This document shows positions 1 through 8,900 of a stretch of DNA of 52,252 bases, piece after piece. Where the stretch lies: the NCBI GenBank assembly GCA_030267965.1, contig BRYA01000309.1:1-52252 (forward strand), in the 5' to 3' direction. A model generated the notes under the pieces. That model did no database searches. It was given only the letters and a program-made list of their open reading frames with translations, and was not told where the DNA came from. The DNA comes from Triparma columacea (taxonomy: Eukaryota > Sar > Bolidophyceae > Parmales > Triparmaceae). A program made the translations under genes and the position numbers. Numbering within the stretch: position 1 is the stretch's first letter; every line of letters starts with the position of its first letter.

Positions 1-486
1 AGCTTTTAGATTTAGAGACTGTGAAGGGGACAACACAACACATTGCAAAAGTGAGAAAAAACTACAAAGTTTGAACGCGCCCTCCTGGGACTTTCCCACT
101 CTCCCCTAGAGTATCTTATTGTCCTTTCTCTCTTCCGGCGCTCAACGCACAACTCACCTCGTCTTGAGTCCTCATGACCATTCTCAGAGTCTGCGGTAAT
201 GGCGATTATGGTGTTTGTTAGTCAACATGAAGAGATTTCAACGCGTGATCCGACATGTCGTCCTTTTCCCCTGTATAATATCAAGGGTTTACACCCCTAA
301 AACCCCCTGACACGACTCTCTCACCTTGTCCAGCGTCCCCAAGAAGTCTTCCGACTGATGAAGACGGAGTAACTTGCCTCTCATGTCCAAGATCGGGTCC
401 TGAATGGCAGTTATCGGACACCGGAGCTTCAACCTGAAGTATATGAGTCTCCTCCACACGCTGTTCTCTCCCTCCTCGGGATTCAT
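1..486 (-). CDS. Unknown protein, 5' part of a multi-exon gene (partial at left edge)
   Basis: Three exons fit on the minus strand: 325-486, 158-190 and 1-18. The ATG is at 486. Exon 1 ends AAG|GTGAGAG, exon 2 is bounded by an acceptor ending ttaccgcag and a donor GAG|GTGAGT, and exon 3 follows a pyrimidine-rich acceptor ending ccttcacag. All junctions are phase 0, so the frame stays open to the window edge. About 71 residues are visible, starting MNPEEGENSVWRRLIYF, helical and fairly basic. I do not recognise the family. An overlapping ATG at 499 in another frame is less likely because only the 486 frame matches the splice signals. The rest of the gene lies outside the window. Confidence 0.55.
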
Positions 487-1176
487 TTTCTGTGTCCATG
501 TGCTGTTAGCTCAACTCTCGCGGGATTTAGAATCTGTTGGGGGGCATGCGTACGTTTGGTGAGAGTGAGAATACTGCCGGTCTCGTCCCATGTTTAAGAT
601 AGATGTTGCCCTCGATCACTCAAGCCGGCATTCAGGCCCCTTCTTATAATCCAACCCACACACAGGTTCATCGCTGCCACTCTCCTCGGGGTCTTTTTGT
701 TGCCACTATCTGTTGATTTACGCCTCCTCTGCCCCAATTGCGCCTATATTCTTCCGATGGTCCTCCCCTCCAACCTACCTGCCCAGCACTCGTCTTGTAG
801 CCCCACTCCTTAAGGGTCTTCAAAAAAACAGCTCTCCCGATGTTGATTTGTATTTCACTTTGGCCGTTGTACGCACACAGTTTGAGTGCTCCCGAAGCTA
901 CTCTTACGGTTCTCGGGCACCGGGCACAATCCCTCGATGTTGTCTATTTGATTTCTCCTGCCAAATAAACGTGCTTTTGCTTTTACCGAAGCAGAGAAAG
1001 AAGCAGCAAATGGATTTTGGCAGGGTTTTTGGGGAATAGAAGATTGCCTAATCACCTTTAAGTCGCCTGTGTTCCCTACCAACACCGATATCCCACTTTA
1101 TCCTCCATAAAACTCCCCCTATAACCACCAGTCCCACTGTAAGGTGTAAAATCCCCCCTTCACTACACTCCCCGAA
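487..1176. other. Intergenic, divergent 5' region
   Basis: About 690 bp between the divergent starts of the partial minus gene and the small plus gene. The only long frame (713-1039, +) starts with TTG, has low-complexity composition and no splice or family support. I see no recognisable RNA gene. Confidence 0.4.
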
Positions 1177-1329
1177 ATGTTCCAACGTCTTCAGAATCTC
1201 TCATTCAAGTGGAAGGCTCTCCTCTCCTCCCAGTTCCTCGTCGGTGTGTATGTGATCAAGCGTAGAAGCGATATAATTGAGTCCAACAAGAAGAGGGGGG
1301 ACGAGATCCTCAAGTCTGGGCAGAGCTAG
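1177..1329 (+). CDS. Small basic protein, 50 aa, hypothetical
   Basis: An ATG at 1177 opens a 50-codon frame ending TAG at 1327-1329. The product starts MFQRLQNLSFKWKALLSSQF, followed by a hydrophobic stretch (LVGVYVI) and then a charged helix (KRRSDIIESNKKRGDEILK). The layout resembles small mitochondrial inner-membrane accessory subunits, but I cannot assign a family. It lies tail-to-tail with the gamma-CA-like gene (130 bp apart). Support comes from amphipathic protein-like composition and the clean intergenic position. It may be a chance ORF. Confidence 0.45.
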   Translation: MFQRLQNLSFKWKALLSSQFLVGVYVIKRRSDIIESNKKRGDEILKSGQS

Positions 1330-1459
1330 ACGACCACAAGCCTTAACAGCTGCCACTTAAGCACCGCCTCACTTTTTGCAAAAAGAACTCGCAACCTCTG
1401 TTTTCTTTCTCGTGCTCCGAGCTTTTTAAATTATTGTCCCGTCCCCCCCACCCCCTCCA

Positions 1460-2248
1460 TCACTTCTCCTTCCCCTCTATCTTCTCCATCCTCCCTGTCC
1501 CTTCCTCCCCCACGTTACCCCCCAATTCCATGACGTGTTTATGTTTCTGGCTCAGCTTCACGTACTCCTCCGCCTGGTAGTACAACTGTTTTTTCTGTTT
1601 CTCCGTCAAATCCTTCAATTTCCTAGCCGGTTGTCCCCCCCAAAGTTCCCCCGTCCTCACCGTCTCCCCTTCCCCCACGACCGCCCCCGCCGCCAAAAAG
1701 CTCCCGCTCTCCACCATCGCCCCCCTCCCAACCGTCGCCCCCATCCCCACCAGTACATTATCCCCTACCGTGCACCCTACCAGTGTCGCGCTGTGTCCAA
1801 TCGTAACCCCCCACCCAACCTTAACCCCTCTCCCCGTAACCCCGCAGCTGCTCACGACTGCGTTGTCCTGTACGTTCGTCCCCTCCCCAATCTCCACCCC
1901 CTCCACCCACCCCTCGTCCTCCTCCTGGTTAAGGAGCCTACGCTCCTTCTTTATATGGCCGTCACCACGGATAACAGCACCGTACCAAACGCTTGCACCT
2001 ACGCCTATCTTAACGTCACCGATAACGGCAGCGCAGGGAGCGATTAGGGCTGAACCCGTGTTGGAAGTATTTTCCATCTTAAGTTCTTCCTCCCCTTTCT
2101 CTACCTGGATTACTGGAGACCCGGCTTGGAAGATGGGCATTAGAGTACGGTGACGGCTGAAGTTTCCCTCGAATAGCCAGGGCTCCTTGAAGCTTAGGTG
2201 GTTCATTGAGTCCATGTTTTTACCCTCAATACCACGATTCATTATCAT
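1460..2248 (-). CDS. Gamma-carbonic anhydrase-like left-handed beta-helix protein
   Basis: Single-exon 262-aa protein with ATG at 2248. From residue ~65 it shows hexapeptide-repeat beta-helix sequence typical of gamma-CA and gamma-CA-like proteins: VWYGAVIRGD (the conserved Arg and Asp), then TNVQDNAVV, VTIGHSATLVGCTVGD and LVGMGATV. Family members in plants and algae form the matrix-facing domain of mitochondrial complex I. Of the three zinc histidines, only the one in IGHSATL is present. The one expected after VQDxxVV is Ser and the one five residues after the retained His is Val. A non-catalytic, structural role is therefore inferred. There is a ~20-residue charged insertion (HIKKERRLLNQEEDEG) in an early loop, and a Glu/Lys-rich C-terminus. 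Confidence 0.85.
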   Translation of the reverse strand: MIMNRGIEGKNMDSMNHLSFKEPWLFEGNFSRHRTLMPIFQAGSPVIQVEKGEEELKMENTSNTGSALIAPCAAVIGDVKIGVGASVWYGAVIRGDGHIKKERRLLNQEEDEGWVEGVEIGEGTNVQDNAVVSSCGVTGRGVKVGWGVTIGHSATLVGCTVGDNVLVGMGATVGRGAMVESGSFLAAGAVVGEGETVRTGELWGGQPARKLKDLTEKQKKQLYYQAEEYVKLSQKHKHVMELGGNVGEEGTGRMEKIEGKEK

Positions 2249-2901
2249 GGTTGCTTTGTTTTCCCTTTGGGTGGGGTGGTAAAGGTGAGAAGGTTAGAAG
2301 GTGAGCTATTTATACGGGTCTTGGGTCTCTCGCGACATACACGTTGGTCTTGTTCCTTCTACTCTCTTCTACTCTCTTCTCTCGTCTCTTTTAGTAGTCT
2401 TCTAACCCTCCCTTCTCTCGTCCCTTTTATATTCTTTATATTCTTCTACTTACCTCCATTTTCCTGCGGCTGCTTGACCTCTTAGTCCTACACGATCAAG
2501 CATTTGTCCAGTTTCTCTAAAACAACGTCCAATATAATGACGTATTGTTAAAGGGAGTGATGGAGGAGGTCCCATTTTATGATTGTCGTTTTATGGCTCG
2601 TCGGGGTGGAGTGATTTGTGCCTCTGAATAGATGATATGTCTACTCAATTGTGTATGGTTGTGTTTAATTGATGATATAATACCAAGATATCACAAATAT
2701 ATGAATAATAAGCGTATATAGGAAGTAAAGATGCAGAAATAATGAGCCGATGAAAGGAAGAAGAAAAAGAGGGGACAAAATGAGAAGAAGGAGAAATGAA
2801 ATTGTTCATTCTCACGCTAGTCGCAATAAAAAATAAGCAATTTGATGTACATCGAATTCTGAAAATTTGCTTGTAGCCGCCGCATTACTGTATTGTTTCG
2901 T
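2249..2901. other. Intergenic, AT-rich
   Basis: Upstream of the gamma-CA-like gene is C/T-rich, while 2500-2790 is AT-rich with no convincing frame. The stretch 2790-2865 is the 3' flank of the ankyrin-MYND gene and is nearly repeated at about 4222-4300, marking the limit of a tandem duplication. Confidence 0.5.
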
Positions 2902-4050
2902 TCACTTCTTCTTACCCCTACCATTCTTGCCCTTCTTGCCCTTCTTGCCATTCTTCCCCGTCGCACCTGCTCCTTCCGCTACTCCGACATCCGCTACTCC
3001 TACATCCGCTCCTCCCGCCGCCACTCCCTTCCCTGTCTTGGATCTTTTCTTGACCATGGCCTCACTTTCCCCCCTTTCATTCAGCGGTCCCGTGCATAGC
3101 ACCCTGTGCTCCCTCCAGTGCTTGAGCTGGCACTCCCTAGAGCAGTAGGCGACGTTGCGACAGGGACACATTAGGAGCTTGTCGCGCTCCTTGGCAGTTA
3201 GAGCCTCGCAGACATAGCAGCAGAAGGGACGGCCTTTAAGGTACTGTTCTGTGATGTTGGTGATTGTAGGATCGCGATAGGAAGGAGGGCATAACTTGAA
3301 TTTGTCTCGAACTACGTCGGAATCGGGCTTTCCGAGATGAAGAAATGTTGCGAACATCTTTATTGCGACATCTCTACTAAGCCTAGGGTGTTCTCCTTTG
3401 CACGCTCTGAGGCAGATATTAAACACATTATCCACGTCGTTGGTGGTTGGAATAGCACCGCGTGTAAGAAACAGCCTGCATAAGTCGTGTTGTCCATACT
3501 CGAGAGTCCATGTAAGTGGTGAAACAACATCTCCATTAGGGTCAACCACTGTTTTGTTCACATTTGCTCCATGATCGAGAAGTGCTATGGCCTGATCAAT
3601 GTGTCCCAAATAAGTAGCAAGCGCCAAAAGGTTGGTAGAGCTGTCCACCAACCCTTCGAATCGTAGGTCCATATTAGGGTCAAGTCCATGTTCTAAGAGC
3701 AATCTCAAGATTGTTGAATTGTCACTATTCTGAATTGATACTTGTGCCGCTATGCACATGGCTTCCTTATTGTTGAAGCCTGCCTCTAAGGTAAGCTTGA
3801 CCATCTCAACATTATCATATTGAGAGGCCGCTGCGATGACTGAAGCTACCCCATTCCTCTCTGAATAAACTCCGAACAAAACCTCAGGACCATGTTCCTT
3901 GGCATACCCCTTGATGCGATCCCAGTCTTCGTCTTGAGCCCATTTCAAGCACATATACTGACCGTCTGTCAAATCGTCCCAACTAGATACTGTCACATTT
4001 GTGGTCTCTGATGAATTGTGTGCCGATTGTACCTCTGATTCTGATTCCAT
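2902..4050 (-). CDS. Ankyrin-repeat MYND zinc finger protein (intact tandem copy)
   Basis: Intronless, 382 aa, ATG at 4050. Residues ~70-210 form degenerate ankyrin repeats (VEMVKLTLEAGFNNKEAM, TILRLLLEHGLDPN, IDQAIALLDHGANVN). A MYND zinc finger follows at ~278-319, with ligands C278, C281, C295, C297, C303, C307, H315 and C319. It has a CPC pair where many MYND fingers have C-x2-C. The C-terminus has short GVA repeats and a Gly/Lys tail (GKKGKKGKNGRGKKK). MYND fingers generally mediate protein-protein contacts; the partner cannot be read here. A close paralogue lies immediately upstream, and the two copies also share 5' and 3' flanks. Ankyrin-MYND genes are multicopy in many algae and amoebae. 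Confidence 0.85.
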   Translation of the reverse strand: MESESEVQSAHNSSETTNVTVSSWDDLTDGQYMCLKWAQDEDWDRIKGYAKEHGPEVLFGVYSERNGVASVIAAASQYDNVEMVKLTLEAGFNNKEAMCIAAQVSIQNSDNSTILRLLLEHGLDPNMDLRFEGLVDSSTNLLALATYLGHIDQAIALLDHGANVNKTVVDPNGDVVSPLTWTLEYGQHDLCRLFLTRGAIPTTNDVDNVFNICLRACKGEHPRLSRDVAIKMFATFLHLGKPDSDVVRDKFKLCPPSYRDPTITNITEQYLKGRPFCCYVCEALTAKERDKLLMCPCRNVAYCSRECQLKHWREHRVLCTGPLNERGESEAMVKKRSKTGKGVAAGGADVGVADVGVAEGAGATGKNGKKGKKGKNGRGKKK

Positions 4051-4326
4051 TTTTGAGCGAACCTACCCCAAGTGTAAGTTAATAGCGGCAAATTACGATG
4101 TGAAACTTATCAACAAAGCTTTCAAGCTACTCCACTTAGGCAGAAGTGTCGTGTAGCTGCTAATATTGGAGTCCACCTCTGAGAAAGTTTCTTCAGGAAT
4201 CAGGGAGGGACAAAATTAGTTGGAGAAATATGAAATCGTTCATTCTCACGCTAATCACAATAAAAAAAAGCAATTTGATGTACATAGAATTCTGAAAATG
4301 CTTATAGCCGCCGCATTCTGTATTGT

Positions 4327-5119
4327 TCACTTCTTCTTACCCCTACCATTCTTGCCCTTCTTCCCCTTCTTCCCCTTCTTCCCCGTCGCAACTGCTCCTT
4401 CCGCTACAGTGGCTCCTTCCGCTACTCCCACATCCGCTCCTCCCGCCGCCGCTCCCTTCCCTGTCTTGGATCTTTTCTTGACCATCGCCTCACTCTCCCC
4501 TTTTTCGTTCAACGGTCCCGTGCATAGCACCTTGTGCTTCTTCCAGTGTTTGAGCTGGCACTCCCTCGAGCAGTAGGCGACGTTGCGACAGGGACACATT
4601 AGGAGCTTGTCGCGCTCCTTGGCAATAAGAGCCTCGCAAACGAAGCAGCAGAAGGGACGGCCTTGAAGGTACTGTTTCGTGATGTTGGTGATTATAGGAT
4701 CGCGAAAGGAAGGAGGGGCTAAATTGAATTTGTCTCGAACTACGTCGGAATCGGGCTTTCCGAGATGAAGAAATGTTGTGAACATCTTTATTGCGACATC
4801 TCTACTAAGGTTAGGGTGTTCTCCTTTGCACGCTCCGAGGCAATGCCTAAACACCTCATACACGTCTTTGGTGGTTGGGATAGCACCGCGCGTGAGAAAC
4901 AGCTTGCAGAAGTCGTGTGCTCCATTATCCATAGTAGAAGTAAGTGGTGAATCAACATCTCCATTATCATGAACCACTGTCTTGTTCACATTTGCTCCAT
5001 GATCGAGAAGTGCTATGGCCTGATCAATGTGTCCCCTTTTAGCAGCAATCATCAAAAGGTTGGTGTGATCGTTTTCCAGCACCCCTTCGACTCGTAGGTC
5101 CATATTAGGGTCAAGTCCA

Positions 5120-5122
<3 letters not shown>
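4327..5122 (-). pseudogene. Ankyrin-MYND paralogue, 3' half, separated by retrotransposon insertion
   Basis: This is the C-terminal part of a second ankyrin-MYND gene, from the HGLDPNMDL ankyrin segment to the stop. It retains the MYND finger (CFVCEAL...LLMCPCRNVAYCSREC) and the basic tail. It closely parallels residues ~121-382 of the intact copy. Upstream the frame runs into the element's A-tract, read as poly-Phe, so it has no start of its own. The matching 5' half lies at 10694-11098, in the same reading frame across the duplicated target site. The coding sequence itself shows no other lesion, so disruption looks recent. A poly-Phe-leading readthrough protein is an unlikely alternative. 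Confidence 0.85.
5110..5122 (+). repeat. Target-site duplication, left copy
   Basis: GTCAAGTCCATGT, identical to 10694-10706. It flanks the element on the side of the A-tract. Confidence 0.9.

Positions 5123-5150
<28 letters not shown>
5123..5150 (+). repeat. A28 homopolymer at the left element boundary
   Basis: Twenty-eight consecutive A on the plus strand, directly against the left target-site copy. In a plus-oriented non-LTR element a poly-A tail would be expected at the right end, so this tract is at the 5' end relative to the RT gene. Confidence 0.9.
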
Positions 5151-5153
<3 letters not shown>

Positions 5154-5709
5154 GCCTTTTCCACCTCCACCCAGACGCGATAATAAAACGCCCCGAACTT
5201 CTCCGCGGAAAGATAACAGGTCTTCGTGCATCCACCTCCATTCATACACGCCTCTTATCGCCACCACCACCATTCTATTTAAACTGTCTGTTACCTTTTT
5301 CCTGCGACTCTGGGTTTTTTCGTCGTACACATTCCTACTTTACGTCAAAATCCATCATACCAAGCGGACCCGTACACAACTTTTCACCCTCCTCCCCACC
5401 GCTCCATCCTCCCGAAACCTCCCCATTTTTCACCTCAATTGATTTACTCGGCTCCAGCGGCTAACTTTTTTCTCCAACAAAGTCGCAACTTCTTTTACTA
5501 CCAACATCACTCGATTCCGTTTCCACCTATCTTCACCTCGAAATTCACCCACCAACAGCCTTTTCTCCTCTAACTCCTCCAAATAAGCTCCTCCAAAGAC
5601 CCCATCCTCCTCAAGGTAGTCGGTGGTCTTCTCTCCAGAAAGGTAGTCGTTGGTCTTCTCACCAGGAACGTATCATCCACCCTACCCCCACCCCATCTTA
5701 AGTTCGTAA
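5151..5709 (+). other. Element 5' leader
   Basis: C/T-rich leader of the retrotransposon with no long ORF. It contains a 27-bp imperfect tandem repeat (5614-5640 and 5641-5667, starting aggtagtcg). The RT frame becomes open after a TAA at 5707-5709. The leader may hold the internal promoter usual for such elements, but no motif identifies one. Confidence 0.5.
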
Positions 5710-5955
5710 CACTCACTCTATCGTCCCGTCGCCCCTTTCCACCGCAGGTGTCACCTCTTCCATCTCCACCTTGCAATCGGAAAAGCGACGGGCGATAGAG
5801 TCCTAGCGACGAACAACACGTGCTCAAGGGTACACGTGTATAATATAAAGACCCTTGACACCTGGCCAAGGGAACAGGTGGATAAAGTAATACTACCCGG
5901 AGCTACCAGGCTGAAGGTACAAGACCCCAGCGCTGCAAAATTCTCAGCAGAACTC

Positions 5956-8900
5956 ATGACTCCTCCCAACCCCTTCATCGACGCAAGCGGCCAACCTGCA
6001 CAGCCTCCTGCATTCGCAAGGATCGCCGCCAGGAGGGCCAATGCCGTGGATCTGTTTGTCAACAGGTTCAACGACTCTGACTCTGACCCAGACTCAGACA
6101 TAGAGGCAGATTGCCCCGTATTAGGCTCAAGCTCGGAGGAAGAAGACTCGGATGTTGAAGACTCCGTCTCAAACGTCCACCGAGCACAGCGAGCAGTACC
6201 GCGTCGACAACCGGCGGCACTAAGAGGTCGAAGCATGTTTGGTCGCAACTCCTACAACGACTCTGACTCTGACCCAGATTCAGACGGAGAGGCAGATTCA
6301 GACGGGGTGGCCGATTTGCCCGAATTATCAGACTCGGATGATGAAGCCCTCGTCCCAAACGTCCACCGAGCACAGCGACCACGACTGCGTCAACAACCGG
6401 CGGCACGAAGAGCTCGAAGCCAGCGTCGGGGAGCGCCTGCTGATCCCACTGGTGGACGGCCTCAGCGTATCGATCCGCGAAGGAGGCGTAGGTCGGTGAG
6501 GATCGCCGCCAGGGGGAATGCTCCACAACCCCCACCTGCAACACTCCCTCCCCCCCCTCCTGTGGCACCACCCCCAGTCCCGCCACCAGCAGGGCCACCT
6601 CCTTCAGGTGGAGGCCCAGCACACCCAGTCCCGCCACCCGCAGGGCCACCTCCTCCAGGTGGAGGCCCAGCACCCCCAGTCCCGCCACCTGCAGGGCCAC
6701 CTCCCCCAGGAGGAGGCCCAGGTGGCGCCGGGGGAGGAGGACAGGGCCCCTGGAATGTCTTTCTCGCCGGCATCGTCGATCCCACAAACCTTCACCGCAA
6801 CATCAAGGACGACGCAGCCAAAGCAAATGTCGACCAGGAGACTCACAATCATGAGATCGAGTCTACTAGGAGGGCTGGCATGGCCTACGTGCTCTCCCCC
6901 CGCGCCGATGCACCTCCCAACCCCCCCCCCCCCCTTACACAAACTCCGACGCAAGCCCAACTCCTCCTCCAATCACAAGCGCTGGAGGCGGAGCACAGGG
7001 CCCGCAAGGTGGAGGCGTTAAGGAAGAAGGACGAAGCAACAACAGCCGAGGAGCACCGGCTTGCTGACGAAGCTCTTGACAACTATCAGGCTTTGTTAAA
7101 CCGATACCCTGTCATGCCAATGCGCAGTCCACAAGAAGCAGGGAATTCTGCAATCTCCTTCTTTGAGACCATGTCTCCTATACCATTCGCCGTTCACGAC
7201 ATCCAACTCGTCAGAGAACCCCACCCCGACATCGTCGAAAAGTTCGCTGAGATCACGACCAGAATTGGGGATGGGTTTCGTGAAGCCTTGGACGCTAACG
7301 ACCCACGCCAGATCGAGTGCTGGGAAAAGCTATTTTACGCTTCATTCGCTCTCTTCTTAAGGCCCGAACGTGGTCGCCGCGACACATTCAAGATTCGCTT
7401 TGATCTCTGGGACAAGCAGGACTTCCCTGCCCTGACCCGCCTTTTTACGGAAGCGGCTGAAGCCGCAAAGGTGAAGAGGTCAAACCAGACCACCACCTCC
7501 ACTGATGAGGAACTTGTCGACCAGGTGAACAGAACTCTCGCGAGGGGGGAATGGTCGAAGGCCCAACAGAAAGTTGACAGAAAAGGCGTCGCAGATCAGA
7601 ACGACCCCATCGTCACCGCCGACATCAAGGCACGCTTGGGAAAGATGAGGGTGGGCAACCTCCCAGGCTCCCTAACTTTCGACGAGGACGAGGCCCCCGA
7701 GGACATTGTCATCAACGTGGACAAAGCCTACCGAGCCCTCAAGCCCCTCAAAGCATCGGGCCCCGACGGCATCCCAGGGGAACTCCTTCGCTCCCTTGCA
7801 AGAAAGTTCCCACACAACCTTGTTGCAAAGAGGAATTTGGAAACCCATAGCCTCTTCGCTCACAGGTTCCTGAATGGGGAAGCCCCAGGTTGGGTCTATT
7901 TCATCCTGCAGCTTTCCCATATCGTCCCAGTCCTCAAGGGGGACACCCCGGCAGAGGGCACCCGCCCTATTTCCGTGTTCTCCACACTTGCAAAAGCGTG
8001 GAAGGCGGAGACCGCTAGGGACTTGAGGGGCCCCATCTCCGACAGCGCAGTCTTCATGCCGACCCAACTCGGAGTCGGCGCCCCGGGAGGCGGACTCACC
8101 ATGGCCATTGCCGTGGATCTGTTCATGGAGACCGCAGGGGCTCAGGACGGGCAGGCAGTGATCGCTTGCGACATCAAGAACGCTTTCTCTGAGACGAAAA
8201 GAAGCGCCATCGTCAAGGCCTTGCTGAAATGCCCCATCAAAGAAGTCCAGAAAATCATCAACTGCGTCCTCAAGTCCCTCTCCATCTCTTCTAAGGCCAC
8301 CAATTTTGACGTCATGATCGAAGAGGGCGGCCCCCAGGGCTGCCCATGGATGCCACTCCTTTTTGCCCTTGTTTACCAAAAGGTTCTCCTCAAGGCCCAA
8401 TGTGACGTGGGTCTCCAAGCTTCAGTCATGGCCTACCTGGACGACACCATCTTCGTGGGAGAACTGAAGACCTCCCTCAAGGCAATGAAGAAGCTAGCAG
8501 TCAACGCCAAGGACACGGTCGACCTCGAGTTCAACCCGAACAAGACCTTAGTCATGGCGAAGAACTGCGACATCGCCAGAGCAACCATCAGCGATCTGGC
8601 AGCTCAGGACCCTTGGTATGACGGAGTCAAGATTGGATGCATCCCAGGCGCTGACCCCCTTACCATCCAGTGGGGCCAGGGAGTCGGCATGATGATTAAC
8701 GGTAGCCCCCGAGGCGACATCGTCTTCAAACACTATCACCTCGACAGGATTGGGGCCACTGCAGAGGCGACGGCGAAGAGAACGGTCGACCTCATTGGCA
8801 CATCCAACCCCCAGGGCACTGTAGGGCTCCTCAAGTACTCCGCCCAAGCCCTCCTCAACCACATCGCCCAGGCCAATCATCCCTCCCTCACCAAGTTCTA

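Noticed and set aside
713..1039. 108-aa plus-strand frame
   Set aside because: Starts with TTG, no ATG, low-complexity composition and no splice or family support.
6068..6787. Minus- and plus-frame proteins rich in Gly/Pro/Arg opposite the element's N-terminus
   Set aside because: Shadows of the Pro/Gly and Asp/Ser repeats of the RT polyprotein.
7672..8418. 248-aa minus-strand frame inside the RT region
   Set aside because: Antisense of conserved RT motifs; G/C-rich third positions keep it open by chance.
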